Shown: positions 46,094 to 59,348 of the stretch, piece after piece
How positions within the stretch are numbered: the stretch's first letter is position 1
Layout: the number at the start of each line of letters is the position of its first letter
NCBI GenBank assembly: GCA_905183005.1
Contig: CAJJDO010000054.1
Span: forward strand, 62,001-126,000
Direction: 5' to 3'
Length of the DNA stretch: 64,000 bases
From: Paramecium pentaurelia
Lineage: Eukaryota; Ciliophora; Oligohymenophorea; Peniculida; Parameciidae
Program-made: the position numbers and the translations under genes
Notes under the pieces: model-generated
The model's input: the letters and a program-made list of their open reading frames with translations, nothing else
What the model was told of the DNA's origin: nothing
Databases searched by the model: none

Positions 46094-48781
46094 CATCCAA
46101 TATTTAATATTTTAAAATGAAAATACTACTCACATCTGTTGGGTTGGTGTACCATTTTAATTAATAAATTATTATAAATTGTCATTTCTTGATATGGGTA
46201 ACTTTAGTGAGAGATATCTTAAGAGTTTGCTTAAATATCTTACTTATATCCTTTAGTTTTTTTGAATTCTTCTATGAATGCATCTTCGCCTCCACATTTG
46301 GCAGTTTGCTCATAATTCAGTGCAAATCTTCTAGAATAATAATATTTACAAATAATACCTGTAATATGTCTACTATACAAGTTCTTACAATGTTTTATTA
46401 CAATGTAAGACACATTTGATATGCACATTTAATTAAGCAAACCGTAATTCTTTGCAACACTGTTCAAGATCCTCACTTTCGATATCAATGGTTAAACCAT
46501 GTAGATAAGCACAAATTGGATGGAATGCATGTTTACATGGAATGGTTTCACTGCCAGAACAAACAAAACGAAATCCTTGGATTAAATTGATATTTAACCT
46601 TTAGAATCTCCACAAACAGCACATTATGGAGTACTTGATTCATTATCTTTGCAAAATTGTTTAATATCATTCTTTCTATATCTAACATCATAAGCACCAT
46701 CTGATAGAATGACTTAATTGGTTAAAAGTAAACAAGAAACATGATAAAAATAATTCCTTATATACTTTTATGGTAATCCTAATTTTTTACATATTCTACA
46801 TTTTGCAGCACCTTATAATTATTATAGATATACCTCTTCTGAATTAATTTAACTTTGAAGATTCATACAAACATGCATCACAAATAACGTCATCTTCATC
46901 TAATGATCCAGTTAAACCATAACAATTCTTATGAAAAGATGTTGAACATTTTCCACAATAGATGACTGGATTAAAATCTGTATAATGATAATCAAAACAG
47001 ATTTTGCAATCAGTATCTAAAGGTTAAGTATTTTCTTTAGAATGTATTTTCTTTTTCTTTTATTATGCTTTTTAGGATGATTATGATGTTAATGTTAATT
47101 AAAAAGGAAAAAATGAATTTAAAACATCTTAATTTTTATCTTTGTATCCATTTATAAATGCTTTGACTATTTAAGACCATCTCAATAAATCAATCAATAA
47201 TTGTTATTCAGTATTTAATATTTTAAAATTGTAATCAGTGATTTATGAATTGATTTAATCTCTGAATTAATTATTTTATTTAACTACAGAAGTTAATTCT
47301 TTATTTAAGATATGATAAACAATATCAAATTATTGTATTGTATCACTTTCAATATCTAATTGAGATTCCAATTTAGAATAAACTTCTTTAATTTATTATT
47401 CTAATTCAAAACAATCCTAATATTCTTATTTAGTTAATTCACAACCTTCTAAATAAATTAGATCTTTGCCAACTATTTCTTTATCAGAATATGTAGGAAT
47501 ATCAACTGTTTCTTATAAATATCTATACAATTGTATGTTAGTCCTCAATAGTCCTTTTGGTGTTGCTTTGCCTACATGCTCGGTAAAACTATATCGAATG
47601 AAACTAAAAGATTTTTACAATTAGTGTACTAATACTAAGCTTTTGAACATCTTATTAAAACATTAATGCTTCCTCTATATTGAAATCTCAACTGTATAAT
47701 TGGCTCTAATAATAATAATAAATATAAAAATAAATACCAATATTCATTTGATCAGCATAATTAAGTAAATCTTCATCTATACCTTAATTAGACCATTCAA
47801 AAGGATTCTAGAATTCTTCAATTTTTGTATTTGGTAATTTCTCTTCTCCTTTGAAATAGATTTCTTCAATTTTCTCCCACCACTTTAAAATTGATTAATC
47901 TCTTTTATTATCTCTTTCTGTATATGGAAATTCAGGATCTTCAATAATTGATCTTTAAATTTATGGATAAATCTTTTATTTTTCAACTTCCTTCTATACA
48001 ATAATTGATTATTAAATAGGTTGAGGAATTGGTAAAGGTTCAATAATAGATTCCTCTTTTTCAAATAAAGGTCCTTATGTTAAAATTTTAACATTTTGTA
48101 TCATGAAATCAGTAATCTTACTTTCAGGTATAACTAACAAACTATCTTTTTCTTGATGAGAATGATTTTTATATTATGATTTTGATGATTTTAAACTTTG
48201 ACTATCACTAAATCTATATTAGCTACTAGATCGTCTTCTTGATTTCTTATGAGATCTTGATCTTGATCTAGAATGTTTCTTCTTATGCTTTTTTTTGTGT
48301 TTTTTCTACTAAATTTAGCCAGGTTCTTATTCTTAATTTAATAGATGTTCATTAAAAATTGATTCTACACACTCATCCAAATTGCTAATTTTAATTAAAT
48401 CAATAGAATGATCTTAACAATAAACATCTAATCTTGGATAATAATTCCTTGAATTTTAATTTGATTATATTATAGCATTCTTTAAGCAATCCAAATGAAA
48501 TCTTTTTCTACATGAACTGGATTTCATAATTAAAGTTTATACCTATGTGCACATCTAACCACCTATTGCTTACTTCTTTTACCACATACTGAACAATCTT
48601 TTCGGTATTCACTATAATACAATCGCTCATTCACAGCAACTCTATGATTCCAATCAGAACTAAATAACAATAGACACTTCTTATGAATGTATTTGTCAGA
48701 CTATCTTGATCTAAAATGAGGCAGCAACTTCTATAAACCATCTTATCTTTTCCCGCAAACTACACAATTTTCTTAAGGCAT
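46094..48781 (-). CDS. Multi-PHD chromatin reader (ePHD + PHD-Zn-ePHD)
   Basis: Histone-reading protein. ATG 48781. The N-terminus is an extended PHD finger: CVVCGKRQDG ... YIHKKC, then CSVCGKRSKQQVVRCAHSSC and FHLDC after a 26-nt intron. A basic Arg/Ser region follows (KKHSRSRSRSHKKSRRR), then a ~450-residue middle. The C-terminal PHD is CKICFDYHYTDFNPVIYCGK, FHKNCYGL and ICDACLYES. Next is a zinc knuckle (KCRICKKLGL) and a second extended PHD (CAVCGDS, CKHAFHPICAYLHGLTI). PHD-knuckle-ePHD is the PZP module of BRPF, JADE and AF10. At least five introns of 26-32 nt are used. The last ~80 residues are less certain. No bromodomain is seen. Confidence 0.8.
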
Positions 48782-48796
48782 TTTTATTTTATTTTC

Positions 48797-49684
48797 ATGA
48801 ATAATTACTTCCAACAAAAGAAAAGAACTGTCTCACTCTCAAACCCAAAATCAACAAAAAAACAAAATACCATACTCAACAACTCTTTTAATGATCGTCG
48901 ACAACACTTTATTCAATCTCTCGACCCTGAATTTGCCAATTGTATTATTTCTCATCTCTATTCAAGGTTTGCTTAATGGACTTTATCCTACTCCCAAATT
49001 ACCAAGAGAAACTACCAAACCCATTACTCTATCCAAGTTTTACTCCTTATTCTATATAGATTTCTAACCAACAACTAAAGAATCTAACATATTGTTGATG
49101 ATTTCTCACAATCCCATTTGCCTAGAGAATTATACACTGAAGGTCCTAAAATTAAATTAAGAGAAAGAGTTCAATCATTGGAAGGACCTCAATGGACAAG
49201 TGAACATAAACCCAAATTAAGAAAAGATCAAGCTGATCAAGCTAATTAATATAATAAAAGTATAATAGACGATGCTGCTAAAGATATGACCATGGTCTAT
49301 TTTCCAACATGGAAAACACATTCCAAAGACAAATGGAAGACAGACAGAGGATTTCTAACTACTGTTAATCCAAAACCATCAGAACCTCAATATTATACAG
49401 ATGTTTATATTGAAGGTTTTGAAGTTTTGGGAGATGTATCAAGAAAATTTGATAAAGAAGAATTAAATGGTAAAGATTTTCGAAGTACTATTAAATCATC
49501 CCATGAACCTATCCCCTCTATTTCAATCAGAAAAGCCATGTAAGATAACATTTACAATAAATTATTCCACACAAATTTAAACCCATCAGATATCAGTACT
49601 AATACTAAATATCCTAAAATTTATAATAAATCTATAAGACAAGAGATTATGTCTATTGCAAAAAAGTTAATCAGAGATGACTGA
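48797..49684 (+). CDS. Unknown 295-residue protein
   Basis: Not recognised. ATG 48797 to TGA 49684, no intron required, 296 codons. The N-terminus is basic (MNNYFQQKKRTVSLSNPKS). A helical region follows (DPEFANCIISHLYSRF, then YSIQVLLLILYRFLTNNQ). Lys/Glu-rich segments come next (KIKLRERVQSLEGPQW, KPKLRKDQADQANQY), then DMTMVYFPTWKTHSKDKWK and YTDVYIEGFEVLGDVSRKF. It diverges from the PHD gene with 15 bp between ATGs. Aromatic-rich short motifs and lack of a catalytic signature suggest a structural protein; an axonemal role would be a guess. Confidence 0.65.
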
Positions 49685-50925
49685 TTGATTTAATGTATAG
49701 AAATTTGTTTTTATTCATTAACTCCCCATTAATTTTATTCTTAAATTTACAGTATTATTTATTGTTCTATTTGCTTATATAATATACCAATTCTTATTTG
49801 GCAATTTTTCTTGTTTTTAATTTCTATTATTTAATAATATAAATTATACATTTTTGTATTATATAAAAATTACTATTTAATATTCTAAATTAAAATTTTA
49901 ATAAATATTTTAAAGAAGGTCAACTTTAAAAAGTATTTTATTGTATTAGATATATTTTTTATAGACTATATAATTTTTTAATATAATTACTATTAATTTA
50001 TTATATATTTTATTTATTAATATTAAATTACTTGAAAGTTAAAATATTTTTTTAATTGACTCAGGAAAGGAGAAGGATCTAGTTTAAATTGAGCTGATTA
50101 AATTGAATATTTAAATAATTATGTTTTAATCTGATTAATTTTCATTAATTTGGTTGAAATTTGGAGTTTTTTAAATACTTTTATTTACCATTTTAAAACA
50201 ATCTTAAATGTCCAAGAAACGAGGTTATCAATTACTTTTCTACTTTTTTAAGGTTATTATTAGTTTTAAAAAGAGATAATTTACATCAATGTGAATATTA
50301 TTATAATTTTAACTTTTTTTAATTTTTAATTTGTTAGTATATTGTAATATATTAATAAATTATAATTAATTTTGAAATATATATGAACAATTTTTACCTT
50401 TAAATTTTCATCTCAATAAATTCCCTCTGTTATAGAATACAAGTAGTATTACATATCCTTCTTTAGTATATTCAGCATTTTTTTTTGTTTAGCTAAATTC
50501 TAAAATTATGTAAAAAAATAGACACATTTTAAACTTTACATATATAGAAAAACATTAAGTTACAAGCAATTTTAATCTAAAAAAAATTATTATAAAAGTA
50601 ATTAACTAATTAAGAGCAATTAGGTGATATATATTTAGAAGAGTGTGAAAAACATTTTAATCCAATATGGATATATACAATTTATGTAAAATTTTACTTT
50701 TTCTTAATAATAATTAACACTAATATGGATATCTAAAAGATTTAATTAGGATTTTTCAACCAAATAGGTTTTGTTAATTGTTTTAATTATATTTTTAAAT
50801 AAGAATGAATCGAGATATATTATATACTTGCGATGTAAACAACACAAAAAATAATTTTTCACGAACTCTATATTTGTACAACAAAAGATTAGTGATCAGC
50901 AGCACATAATAAGATTAGACCACCA
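49685..50925. other. 1.2-kb AT-rich gene desert
   Basis: The longest spacer here, extremely AT-rich, with many short homopolymers and in-frame TGAs on both strands. I see no gene, tRNA, repeat array or telomere-like motif. Confidence 0.6.
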
Positions 50926-52093
50926 ATGATGCTGTTTAAGAAAAAAGAGATAGATCAATTGACCTTAGTTCTTTATCAACTACAATAGCTTGGATATTTA
51001 AGTATTTTATATAACATAAAGAATAGTGAAAAAGAAATTTTAGGTTTTAAAGTTTCATATTATTGTCGATTTGCTAATGCTTAAAAGTCTTTAACTTATA
51101 GAGGTGAGGCATAAAAAATGAAGTAATTAAAGAATTTACTTGATTGTAAAGTTTTGTACACAGACTTTAATAATGATTATTTGTTTGTTAGTTCCTTATT
51201 ATCAAAAGAAGATGTTGAGGTACTAATTTTAGAAATTTATTGATTAGATATTAAAATATGTTCAAATAGCTACAGGAGAACTAAAATTAGTAAAAAAAGT
51301 GAATATAAAGATGAATTAATAAGTATTCTTTATAAATTTATTTTAGCTGAAACTTCAACAGGAGATTAATATTGTTTATGAATTAAATCAATAAAAACAT
51401 AAAAGTATTCTCGAAATTGATGAAATTTATAAGGAATAAAATGAAATCATATTTATAATGAAATATTGTAAAGGAGGAACTCTATATAATTATATATTAG
51501 AAAGAAATTATTAATTTGAATAATCAGAGATAAAATGTATCATGAAAAGACTATTAAAAGGAGTGAAACATTTACATAAATTAGGAATTATTCATAGAGA
51601 TCTAAAATTAGACAATATCGTTTTTGAAAATGAAAATGATATCAAATCTATTAAAATAATCGATTTTGGATTTGCTGTTGAATTTGGTTATTAAAATTTA
51701 ATAAGATGTGGTACACCTGGATATATGGCTCCTGAAATTTTAAATTAAGAAGATTATGATGAATTAGTTGATATTTATAGTTTAGGATGTGTGTTTCATT
51801 CTTTATTATCTGGATAAAAATTATATCCAGAATATAAGGATAAGAATCATTTAATATTTTTAAACAAGTTAAACAAATTTAAAGTATCTTCAAAGATTAT
51901 TGATACTGAATAAAGATAGCTTCTACTTTTGATGATTGGACACAAGAAGCATCGACCTTCAGCTTCTCTTTGTCTGAAACATTAGTTTTTCAGAAAGAAA
52001 TCTGAAATCTCTCATCCAATAGAAAATTATGTAAAATCATTAAGCTTTCCAACTCTAAAAAACCCTTTTAGAAGTTAATCTATAAAGTATTGA
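50926..52093 (+). CDS. Ser/Thr protein kinase, complete motifs
   Basis: 371 residues; introns of 28 nt (GTACTA...TTAG, ~51220) and 24 nt (~51332); exact frame from ATG 50926. An N-terminal ~90 residues (FKVSYYCRFANAQKSLTYRG) resemble a small PH-like or regulatory lead. The catalytic domain has IFIMKYCKGGTLYNYIL (hinge), IIHRDLKLDNIVF (catalytic loop, all residues present), IIDFGFAVEFG (DFG), CGTPGYMAPEILN (APE) and VDIYSLGCVFHSLLSG (helix F). The glycine loop is poorly conserved (IATGELKLVKKV). The tail is short (NYVKSLSFPTLKNPF). It fits the CAMK-like group expanded in ciliates; the substrate is unknown. Confidence 0.85.
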
Positions 52094-52792
52094 CTATTAG
52101 AATTATTATAATATAAACAAAAAAATGATTTGTTTATTGATTATCTTATTATTTTTAATTTATCAACTTAAAAAATCAAAATCAAATTATCTTTTATTTT
52201 ATAATACATCTTCTTAAATATTCATTCCTAATTTTTAAGATATTTGAAATTTTAGTAAGTTCCAAAATTATCTCAATTTATAATACTTATAAAAGTGAAG
52301 TATAATTCTAATTGATACCGAATAATTATTAGAAATTTTATTAATAACAACTAATAAATATTAAAATATAAAATAGATATATAATTCTTTATGATTATTA
52401 CTAACAATATTGGATAATATTCAAAAAAATTCAGTTATGAATCAATTATTTATTTATATGAAATATATAATTTAGATTGAAATTTTGGATTTCAGCCTCT
52501 TATAATGTATGTACATATTATTAAATCCATTATAATATATATAATAATTAGTTTTGTACACACTATTGCCTTATTAATTAATCTTCATTATCCTATCTGT
52601 TCTATATCAAATGAAGTTCCTAACAATGCACCTAAAACTTTATTATAGTAATCCTTTATAAATTAAATTTATTTAGAGAAATTAATATTTTATTATAATG
52701 GGACTCTACTGTTAGATTATCTATTTTTAGTGTGAATGATATTTGAAAATATTATTCTAAAAAATTATATTAATTATATATATATATAAATT
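52094..52792. other. AT-rich intergenic stretch
   Basis: About 0.7 kb, very AT-rich, with a (TA)n run just before the next gene (52779-52788). No gene or RNA is recognised. Confidence 0.6.
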
Positions 52793-55459
52793 ATGGGATC
52801 TAAATTGAGTATAGATAAGCATGTTTCAAATTTGGAAGACATTTTGGAACTTAATACAAAATTATTAGAGAAGATTAAATTCGATAGTAACATTCCTGAA
52901 AGCATAACTTAACACTTAAAAGTATGTTTATTTTCAAAATTATCAGATTTGGAAATTTTAAGAGGAAAAGCACCCTTTAAAGAAAGTTAGATCTGAACCA
53001 ATTAATTTAAGTACCATCTAAACTAGCGGTTTTAATTTTCTTTCAACTGAATGCTATCTCGTATTGTTGGTATACAAAAAGGCTTAAGAAGGTAAAATAA
53101 TGTATAATTAATATAGAGTACAATCAATTTACAAATTTTCCTCATTAAATGTGGGGTGTCGTTGAATCTTATTCTAATTTAACTCCTAGAGGATTAGAAG
53201 AACCAGTGGCAGCATCAGAAAGTCATCTAGAATCATTTTTGCTACCCTAAAGATAATAAAATCCATCAACATCAAATATTTATGAGTATATGATTTTTGT
53301 ATGGAATGGCAAAACAGCAAATCCCTTAATTAAAGCATCAGCCTTATCTAATGCTTTTGAATTAGAAAATCTGTTAAATAGAGGAAGGGATCCTTTACTT
53401 GAAATACTCTTTAGTGGTGGCATTATTAAAAATAAAAAGTTATCTAAAGGATCAATATTGACATTATAAAGTAGTGCCTAAACATCATCTACTACAAATA
53501 TTGAAACTGAAAATTAAGTTAGAGAAACTGTATATTTATTTAATTTTTTGTTTCCAGTTCCTGAAAAAAAAAAAGAATTCTCTAAATTAGCAGATTTTTT
53601 AGCAAAAAAATAAAATACATAGGCATATGCTTAATAATTTATTAAAGTAGATTTAAATGATGAACATCTTTAAAATTCAAACAATAATAAAGTTATTTAA
53701 AAGCCTAAATTAAATCTAAGAGAATCTTTGACTAGTAGAGATGCCTAACCAAGAGATGTATTCAAAGAATTAGCATTTCCTAGAAGAAATTCAAATGAAA
53801 TTAAAAATAATATACATGAGATATCAGATGAAGGATCTCCTCCTATTTCTAAAGAAGGTTCAAAACCAATTTCTAGTCGTTCAAGAGAAAATAATAGATA
53901 TGAAGATATTAGTCCATAATAATTACCAATTACTAATAATAATGCATTTTAATTTAATTTACCAACATAAATAAAAAGCAAAGTTCCTGCTCTTAATATT
54001 CCTAAATTAGATTTAAATTGCAAAACTCATTCTCAAGAAGTCAGTATAGGAGTTCCATTAGTTGAAGGTGTTGAGTATAATGAAAATGAAAAAATCAAAC
54101 CTATGAAATTACCTCTAGCAAGTTTAAAATTATAACGAGATGATACTACATATTAAGATATTGAGGAAGAGGATTCAAATGGATTTAATTTTGATATCAG
54201 AGATACAGATAGGAAAAAGCTTAAAATTTAACATTTTGCAGAATAATGCTCATCTGTAATACCTAATTTTCTTTATGTTGGAGGTGAATAAATAGCATAC
54301 AATAAAGAAGTCTTAAAATAAATTGGAGTCACTCATGTAGTAAATTGTGCAGGAGATGTATGTAAGAATAAATATCCTGATGATTTCTTTTATTAGACTT
54401 ATTATCTCAAAGATTCAAAGACAGAAAATATAGAATGTATATTTTATGAAGTTATTGGTATCATTGAAAAGGCAAAAAAGAGTAATGGGAAAGTATTGAT
54501 TCATTGTGTTTAAGGAGTATCAAGATCTGTGTCATTATGTATAGCTTATTTAATTATATCTTAATAAATTACTTATTCTCAAGCATTCGATATTATTAAG
54601 AAAAATAGAGGGGTAGCATCTCCTAATATGGGATTTACAGTCTAATTGTTATTATTTTAAAAGAGATTACAAGCCTCATATGATAGTATACCTATTGCTC
54701 CTAGAGTATTTGCAGTAGGAAGAGGAGTTAGTGGACCTTAAAGTATTGTATGTAGAATGTTGATGGATTAATTATATTCTGGTAAGGTTTTGAGAACATT
54801 TGATAGTAGAGGAGTCTTTCTAGTACTTTCAGAACATGATTTATATTTATGGATTGGTCCTGAATGCAATAAAACAGAGAAGTAAGTATTTCATAATTTA
54901 TAAATAGATTCATTCAATATGCTCTTGATTATACTAAATTTTTGAAATAATTTGAGAAAGCCCCTAATATATAACCAATATTGATGGAAGCTGAAAATGA
55001 ATCAGAAATGTTTTGGGGTTTATGGGGAATAGTTGGTAAACCTGGGATTATTTGTTAAAAGATAAGAGAATGGGATTAATGGTATGAAGAAGTTGATGAG
55101 AATGAATTTAATAAAGAAAAAGAATCAAATATTTAATTATATAGTTCAGACAGAGTTGAGGAAACCCATGTTGAAAAAAAGGCATTTTATATATATCCAA
55201 ATTCAGATGATTATCTATTGATGTTCGATTTAGAAGATTTGGATTAATCTCAATTATTCATTTTAATAAAAGAAATAAATAAATCAGTCTTACAAGTTTA
55301 TGTGTGGAGAGGATAAGATTGGGTAGGAAATGATGATGTAATATCAATTCATTATATTAGGATGAGTAATATTTTGTTCATGAAATTATAAGTAAAAACT
55401 ATCAATATATAAGTGAGAGAAATATATATGTATTTTAAGAGGTAACAATAAAATTATGA
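52793..55459 (+). CDS. Gelsolin-domain dual-specificity phosphatase (MKP1-like)
   Basis: Phosphatase probably acting on MAP kinases. 855 residues; introns of 25, 25, 26 and 23 nt; exact frame. MGSKLSIDK suggests N-myristoylation. Residues ~80-260 include a gelsolin-like segment (NFLSTECYLVLLVYK, MIFVWNGKTANPL). A disordered Ser/Asn-rich linker follows. The dual-specificity phosphatase (~485-640) has VIPNFLYVGGEQIAYNKEVL, THVVNCAG, the active site HCVQGVSRS (HCxxGxSRS, Cys and Arg present) and SQAFDIIKKNR. A gelsolin-like domain follows directly (RVFAVGRGVSGP ... DLYLWIGPECNKTEK), then FYIYPNSDDYLLMFD. Phosphatase plus gelsolin is the layout of plant MKP1 and relatives in other protists. Confidence 0.88.
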
Positions 55460-55845
55460 TATAAATTAGGAACCTAATAATGAAAGTGATATATTCCTTG
55501 ACTGCTTTTCATGACTTTAATTCAATATTATTCAATTTTTCATTTATTTTTAATTCTTTCATAATTCTTATAAGATATTTGAATTAATAAAATGTAGAAA
55601 ACATTAAAATTAATTATTAATAAATGTTATCTGATTTGTTTATTTTTCTACAGATTAATCATATGAAATTATGAAGAAGTATCTAATAAAAATGAAGATG
55701 TAAGTATCTTAACAAATTATTGATTTGTAAATTGGATTAAAATAAATAAATTATTAATATTTTAAATAATTAATTCTTAATTATATTATGTTGAATAAAA
55801 TTTTGATTTGAAATCCTATATATATTTTCTTTTATATTAATATCA
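55460..55845. other. AT-rich intergenic stretch
   Basis: Spacer of 386 bp between convergent genes. No gene, repeat or RNA gene is seen. Confidence 0.6.
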
Positions 55846-57795
55846 TCACCATTGACTAATTTCTGCTTGCCATTTTTATATAAATTCATTTTAACTACTT
55901 ACATCTAAGACATTTTATCTATAAATCTCTAATCCTTTATTTGGTTTAATAGTAAAGTAATTTAAATGTTTCATATATATTTCTGATGATAAATATTGCA
56001 ATATAGGTGAGCATTAGAATTCTTAAAATAATAAATTGTGAAAATCTGGATTAAAATGAGGGCTAATAAACAAAAATAAAACATTCACATATGTTTCATT
56101 ATAATATGAATCATATTAACATTTTTAGAGTAATTTTTCAAAATAAGAAACATTTTTATTTAATAGGACAGCTAATTCTTTGATATTTATTTTATTCAAT
56201 AAATATTTGTATAAATTTATTAATCCTTTAGGTAATTCCATATTAGATATTAATAATTTGTATAGTTTTAACAGTACGAATTCAGATTTTATTTCAAAAT
56301 CAATATCATTAAAACAATCAATATATTATTAAACAACTTCTAATTGATATTCATGTTAACTTAGAAATTAGGAGAGTCCTGAATATAAACTTGCCTCAAA
56401 GACTAATTCTTTTTCATCTCTTAAATGAAATTCAATTTTTAATTATTATCTGATTAATTCTAATAATTAATATTTTTCATTATTTTCTTTTATTGATGTT
56501 CTTTTATTGGCTTCATTTTTAAATTGATCTTAAAAGATACTTCTTAAAATGTTCAATAATCTCCATTTATGTATTTTTCTTTACTTTCTTGAAATAATAG
56601 ATTTTGCTAAATATCTAATATCAAAAATCAATGAAACAATTTATTTAAGACAAGTTATAACATCTTGACCAGAAAATATAGCTAAATTAAATGAATCAAA
56701 TAGTTTTGCAAGGACAGATTAAAATGGAACTATTTCATAAATTTAGATATCTTGATTAATTTCAGGTTTCTTTATATTTAATATTAAAGGTTCATGTATT
56801 AATTTGCAACTAAATCTTTATTAATATTGATAGAATATAGCCAATTTTAAGTTTGAATTCTATAATTTTGATAATTCACTAATAATTATATTACATTGGG
56901 AATCAAGTAGATAATTAAAATAATAGAAAATGATTGATAGTAAAAAATCTGAAAATTCTTAAGAAATGAAATCAATTTTTTACAATTCTTAAAATTATTA
57001 AAGTAAAATAATAGATTTAATTTTGCATTCGATGTTTATAATTGATTATTGTTCTATTATATATTTAGAATTGGATTAGGATAGAATGTTTCTTATTCTT
57101 AAAAGGTCTAATGCTTTGGTATAATGAATATGATGCTATAATTAATTAATCATTTAAGGTAGATCAATATAGAGATCTTCAATTTCTTTAGTTTCTTTAA
57201 GATTATATATTGGATTCCAACAATTAGGAACTATCTATGTCCAATATGTATAAAGCAAATCAAATGAAAATAGGGATACTGAAATGTTAGTTGATTTTCC
57301 AACAGAGATAAGGTAATCACTTAGATTTATAGATTCTAATTAGAGAACATTTTATGGTTTAATAACTTTATCAATTTTTTGGAGTGCCAATTTAACACTA
57401 CTCATTTCTGGTGATTTAATTAGTTCTTGAATTTAAGAGATTGTAATTTAATCTTCATCAATAAGTTTACTAAAAACTTCTGTATTTTTAGTAATGGTTT
57501 AGTTAATTTCTAGTTGCATTTGTTTTTATTGTTTAATTTAGTATATGTCTCCAGATTCAAACATTTTGCATAAATTATCACCTAAAGATTCTCTAATTTA
57601 TTTTTGTAATTCCATAACTTATTCTTAATTCATTTCTTTGATTGCTTTAAGATTTTCTTCATCAATTTATTAATAATCTTTTTCACTTAAACCATGAAAT
57701 TAGGCACGATTAGGTTATGGTGGAATATCAACTTTGAATGTTTAAGGAAATGAGAGGTTTTCATCTGGTTTTTGGATATCCTTTTTTAACTTCAT
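55846..57795 (-). CDS. RPAP1-like RNA polymerase II-associated protein
   Basis: Single exon, 649 residues, ATG 57795 to TGA 55846. Near residue 30 is NRAQFHGLSEKDYQQIDEEN, then LKAIKEMNQEQVMELQKQIR and LGDNLCKMF. This matches the RPAP1 N-terminal box: ENxxxLxxMSxEEIxExQxxL, then a short leucine motif. The next part (ISQIQELIKSPEMSSVKLAL then QKIDKVI) resembles the RPAP1 C-domain start (ELxxLxRSxxxxQRxxAL). The rest is a long alpha-helical array without motifs. RPAP1 helps assemble or import RNA polymerase II. It is much shorter than human RPAP1 (~1,390). The assignment rests on the two N-terminal boxes. Confidence 0.55.
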
Positions 57796-57842
57796 ACGCT
57801 AAGCAAAGAGTGATTATTTCATTAAATAAATATATATTGGAT

Positions 57843-58658
57843 ATGAAAAATCTCATAATAAGATATGCAGCTAGTGTTGCAAAGCCAGGATAATAATTCC
57901 TTGTTTTATTTGGTGCCCCTGGAGTAATAATGTTAATTAATATGAAATTAGGTTGGTAAAGGAACATTTGCAAAATTATTGATCAAGGATACTAAATTTA
58001 ACCATATATCAACAGGAGATGAAATTCGTAAGATTTTAAAAGGCAATACATCTTAATCATTTGATCCAAAATTAATTGCTACAATTAAGGATATTGTAGC
58101 AAAGGGTGGTCTTGTGTCAGATGAAATTGTGATGAATATCTTATAAGAAAAATTAAAGGAACCAGAATCTGCAAAGGGAGTAATTTTAGATGGATTTCCA
58201 AGAACATTAAGATAATTAGACTTATATGAAAAGATTTTACCAACAAATGTTGTTGTTAATGTAACTTTAAGAGCAGATATTTTACTTGAAAAATTAGCTG
58301 CGTATTATTTAATAAAAATATTTAAGTCGTCGTACATGTGTGGGCTGTGGAACTGCTTTCAATATTTGTGATATTAATAGAGATGGATATGTTATGGAAC
58401 CATTAAATCCAAAGAAGGAAGGTATCTGTGATGCTTGTGGTGGTAAATTAGTGGTTAGAGATGATGATAAGAAAGAAGTATAATAATTAAATTAATCTTT
58501 AGGTTATAGAATAAAGAATGAAAGAATATGAAGAAAAAACCCATCCTTTATTAGAAAGATACAGAGCTATGAGTGCAGTTATAGATTTTGAAGTTAAGAG
58601 AGGAAAAAAGGATTATCCAAGATTATGGGATTTAGTAAAATAATAATTAAGAGTCTGA
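57843..58658 (+). CDS. Adenylate kinase, long form with zinc-type lid
   Basis: Interconverts ATP + AMP and 2 ADP. 245 residues; introns 57924-57951, 58302-58326 and 58478-58502; exact frame. The start MKNLIIRYAASVAKPG could be a mitochondrial lead. The P-loop is GAPGVGKGT, split by the first intron. ISTGDEIR is the AMP site, ILDGFPRTLRQ the NMP helix. The LID holds CVGCGTAF and CDACGG, a Cys4 zinc site as in many bacterial and some protist long-form enzymes, followed by RDDD. The C-terminus VIERMKEYEEKTHPLLERY-type helix, with an extra Gln, is typical. The second intron lies between AA and RR at the LID start. It diverges from the RPAP1-like gene, 47 bp apart. Confidence 0.95.
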
Positions 58659-58689
58659 AATAATTATTTTTTAGTACATCATATTTTAT

Positions 58690-59301
58690 TCAAAATCTTG
58701 TTGACGTTCTGTTCTATTCTGATTATGATTGACCATCTTATTGTAATCTCCTTTTAACTATAGGATTAGTCTTAGCATCATATAAAACTGGAACAGTTAC
58801 AATTTGCTATAGTTTTGGATCATACTATTTAATCCCTTATTATCTGGTCTATTTTTAAATTATACAACCCATTCTGTAAAATATGCAAATAAATATTTAT
58901 TAAAATAAAATTATAAAAAAAGTAATAAACATCTTAGAATAAATTAACTTCAAAATATGATATTTCTTTTTAGCAAATTTCTTATATAAGATTGAACTGA
59001 TATAAATTTACTATTTTATTGAATTAGATCTACTCAAATTGTTATATACTTTCTAATGTTATTATTATTATAAATTATTTCAAAGGATGACTTTAAACTA
59101 ACTCATATAATTGCAAATATATCATTTAGATATAATTTTTTACAGCTATTTCAATCTATCTAATATGAAAAGAGATATGATCTTTCTTTTCTGATAAACA
59201 GGTAATTCAACTTTAATTATTCTTTTTTCTAAATAATTTATTATATTCTTTTAAATCACTATATCTTGATGTAAATTAATAATTTGTACTCTTTTTGACA
59301 T
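58690..59301 (-). CDS. Unknown small protein
   Basis: Not recognised. ATG 59301 (MSKRVQIINLHQDIVIQKN, IINYLEKRIIKVELPVY). Then, one base out of phase, KKDHISFHIRQIEIAVKN, MIYLQLYELVQSHPLKQF and IIIITLESIQQFEQIQF. A 20-nt intron (GTTGTA...ATAG) links EW to TRQQGIKQYDPKLQQIVTV, VLYDAKTNPIVKRRLQQD and TGA 58690. The mix of long amphipathic helices and a beta-rich C-terminus suggests a small globular protein. One or two introns near 59000 remain unplaced. Confidence 0.5.
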
Positions 59302-59348
59302 CTTTTAATATTATTGTATATAAAACTACATTTTATTGAATTTAATAA

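Noticed and set aside
49685..50925. tRNA, snRNA or telomere-like sequence in the long desert
   Set aside because: No cloverleaf with conserved T-loop or box motifs and no GGGGTT/GGGTTT-type repeats were seen by eye; a tRNAscan or covariance search would be decisive.
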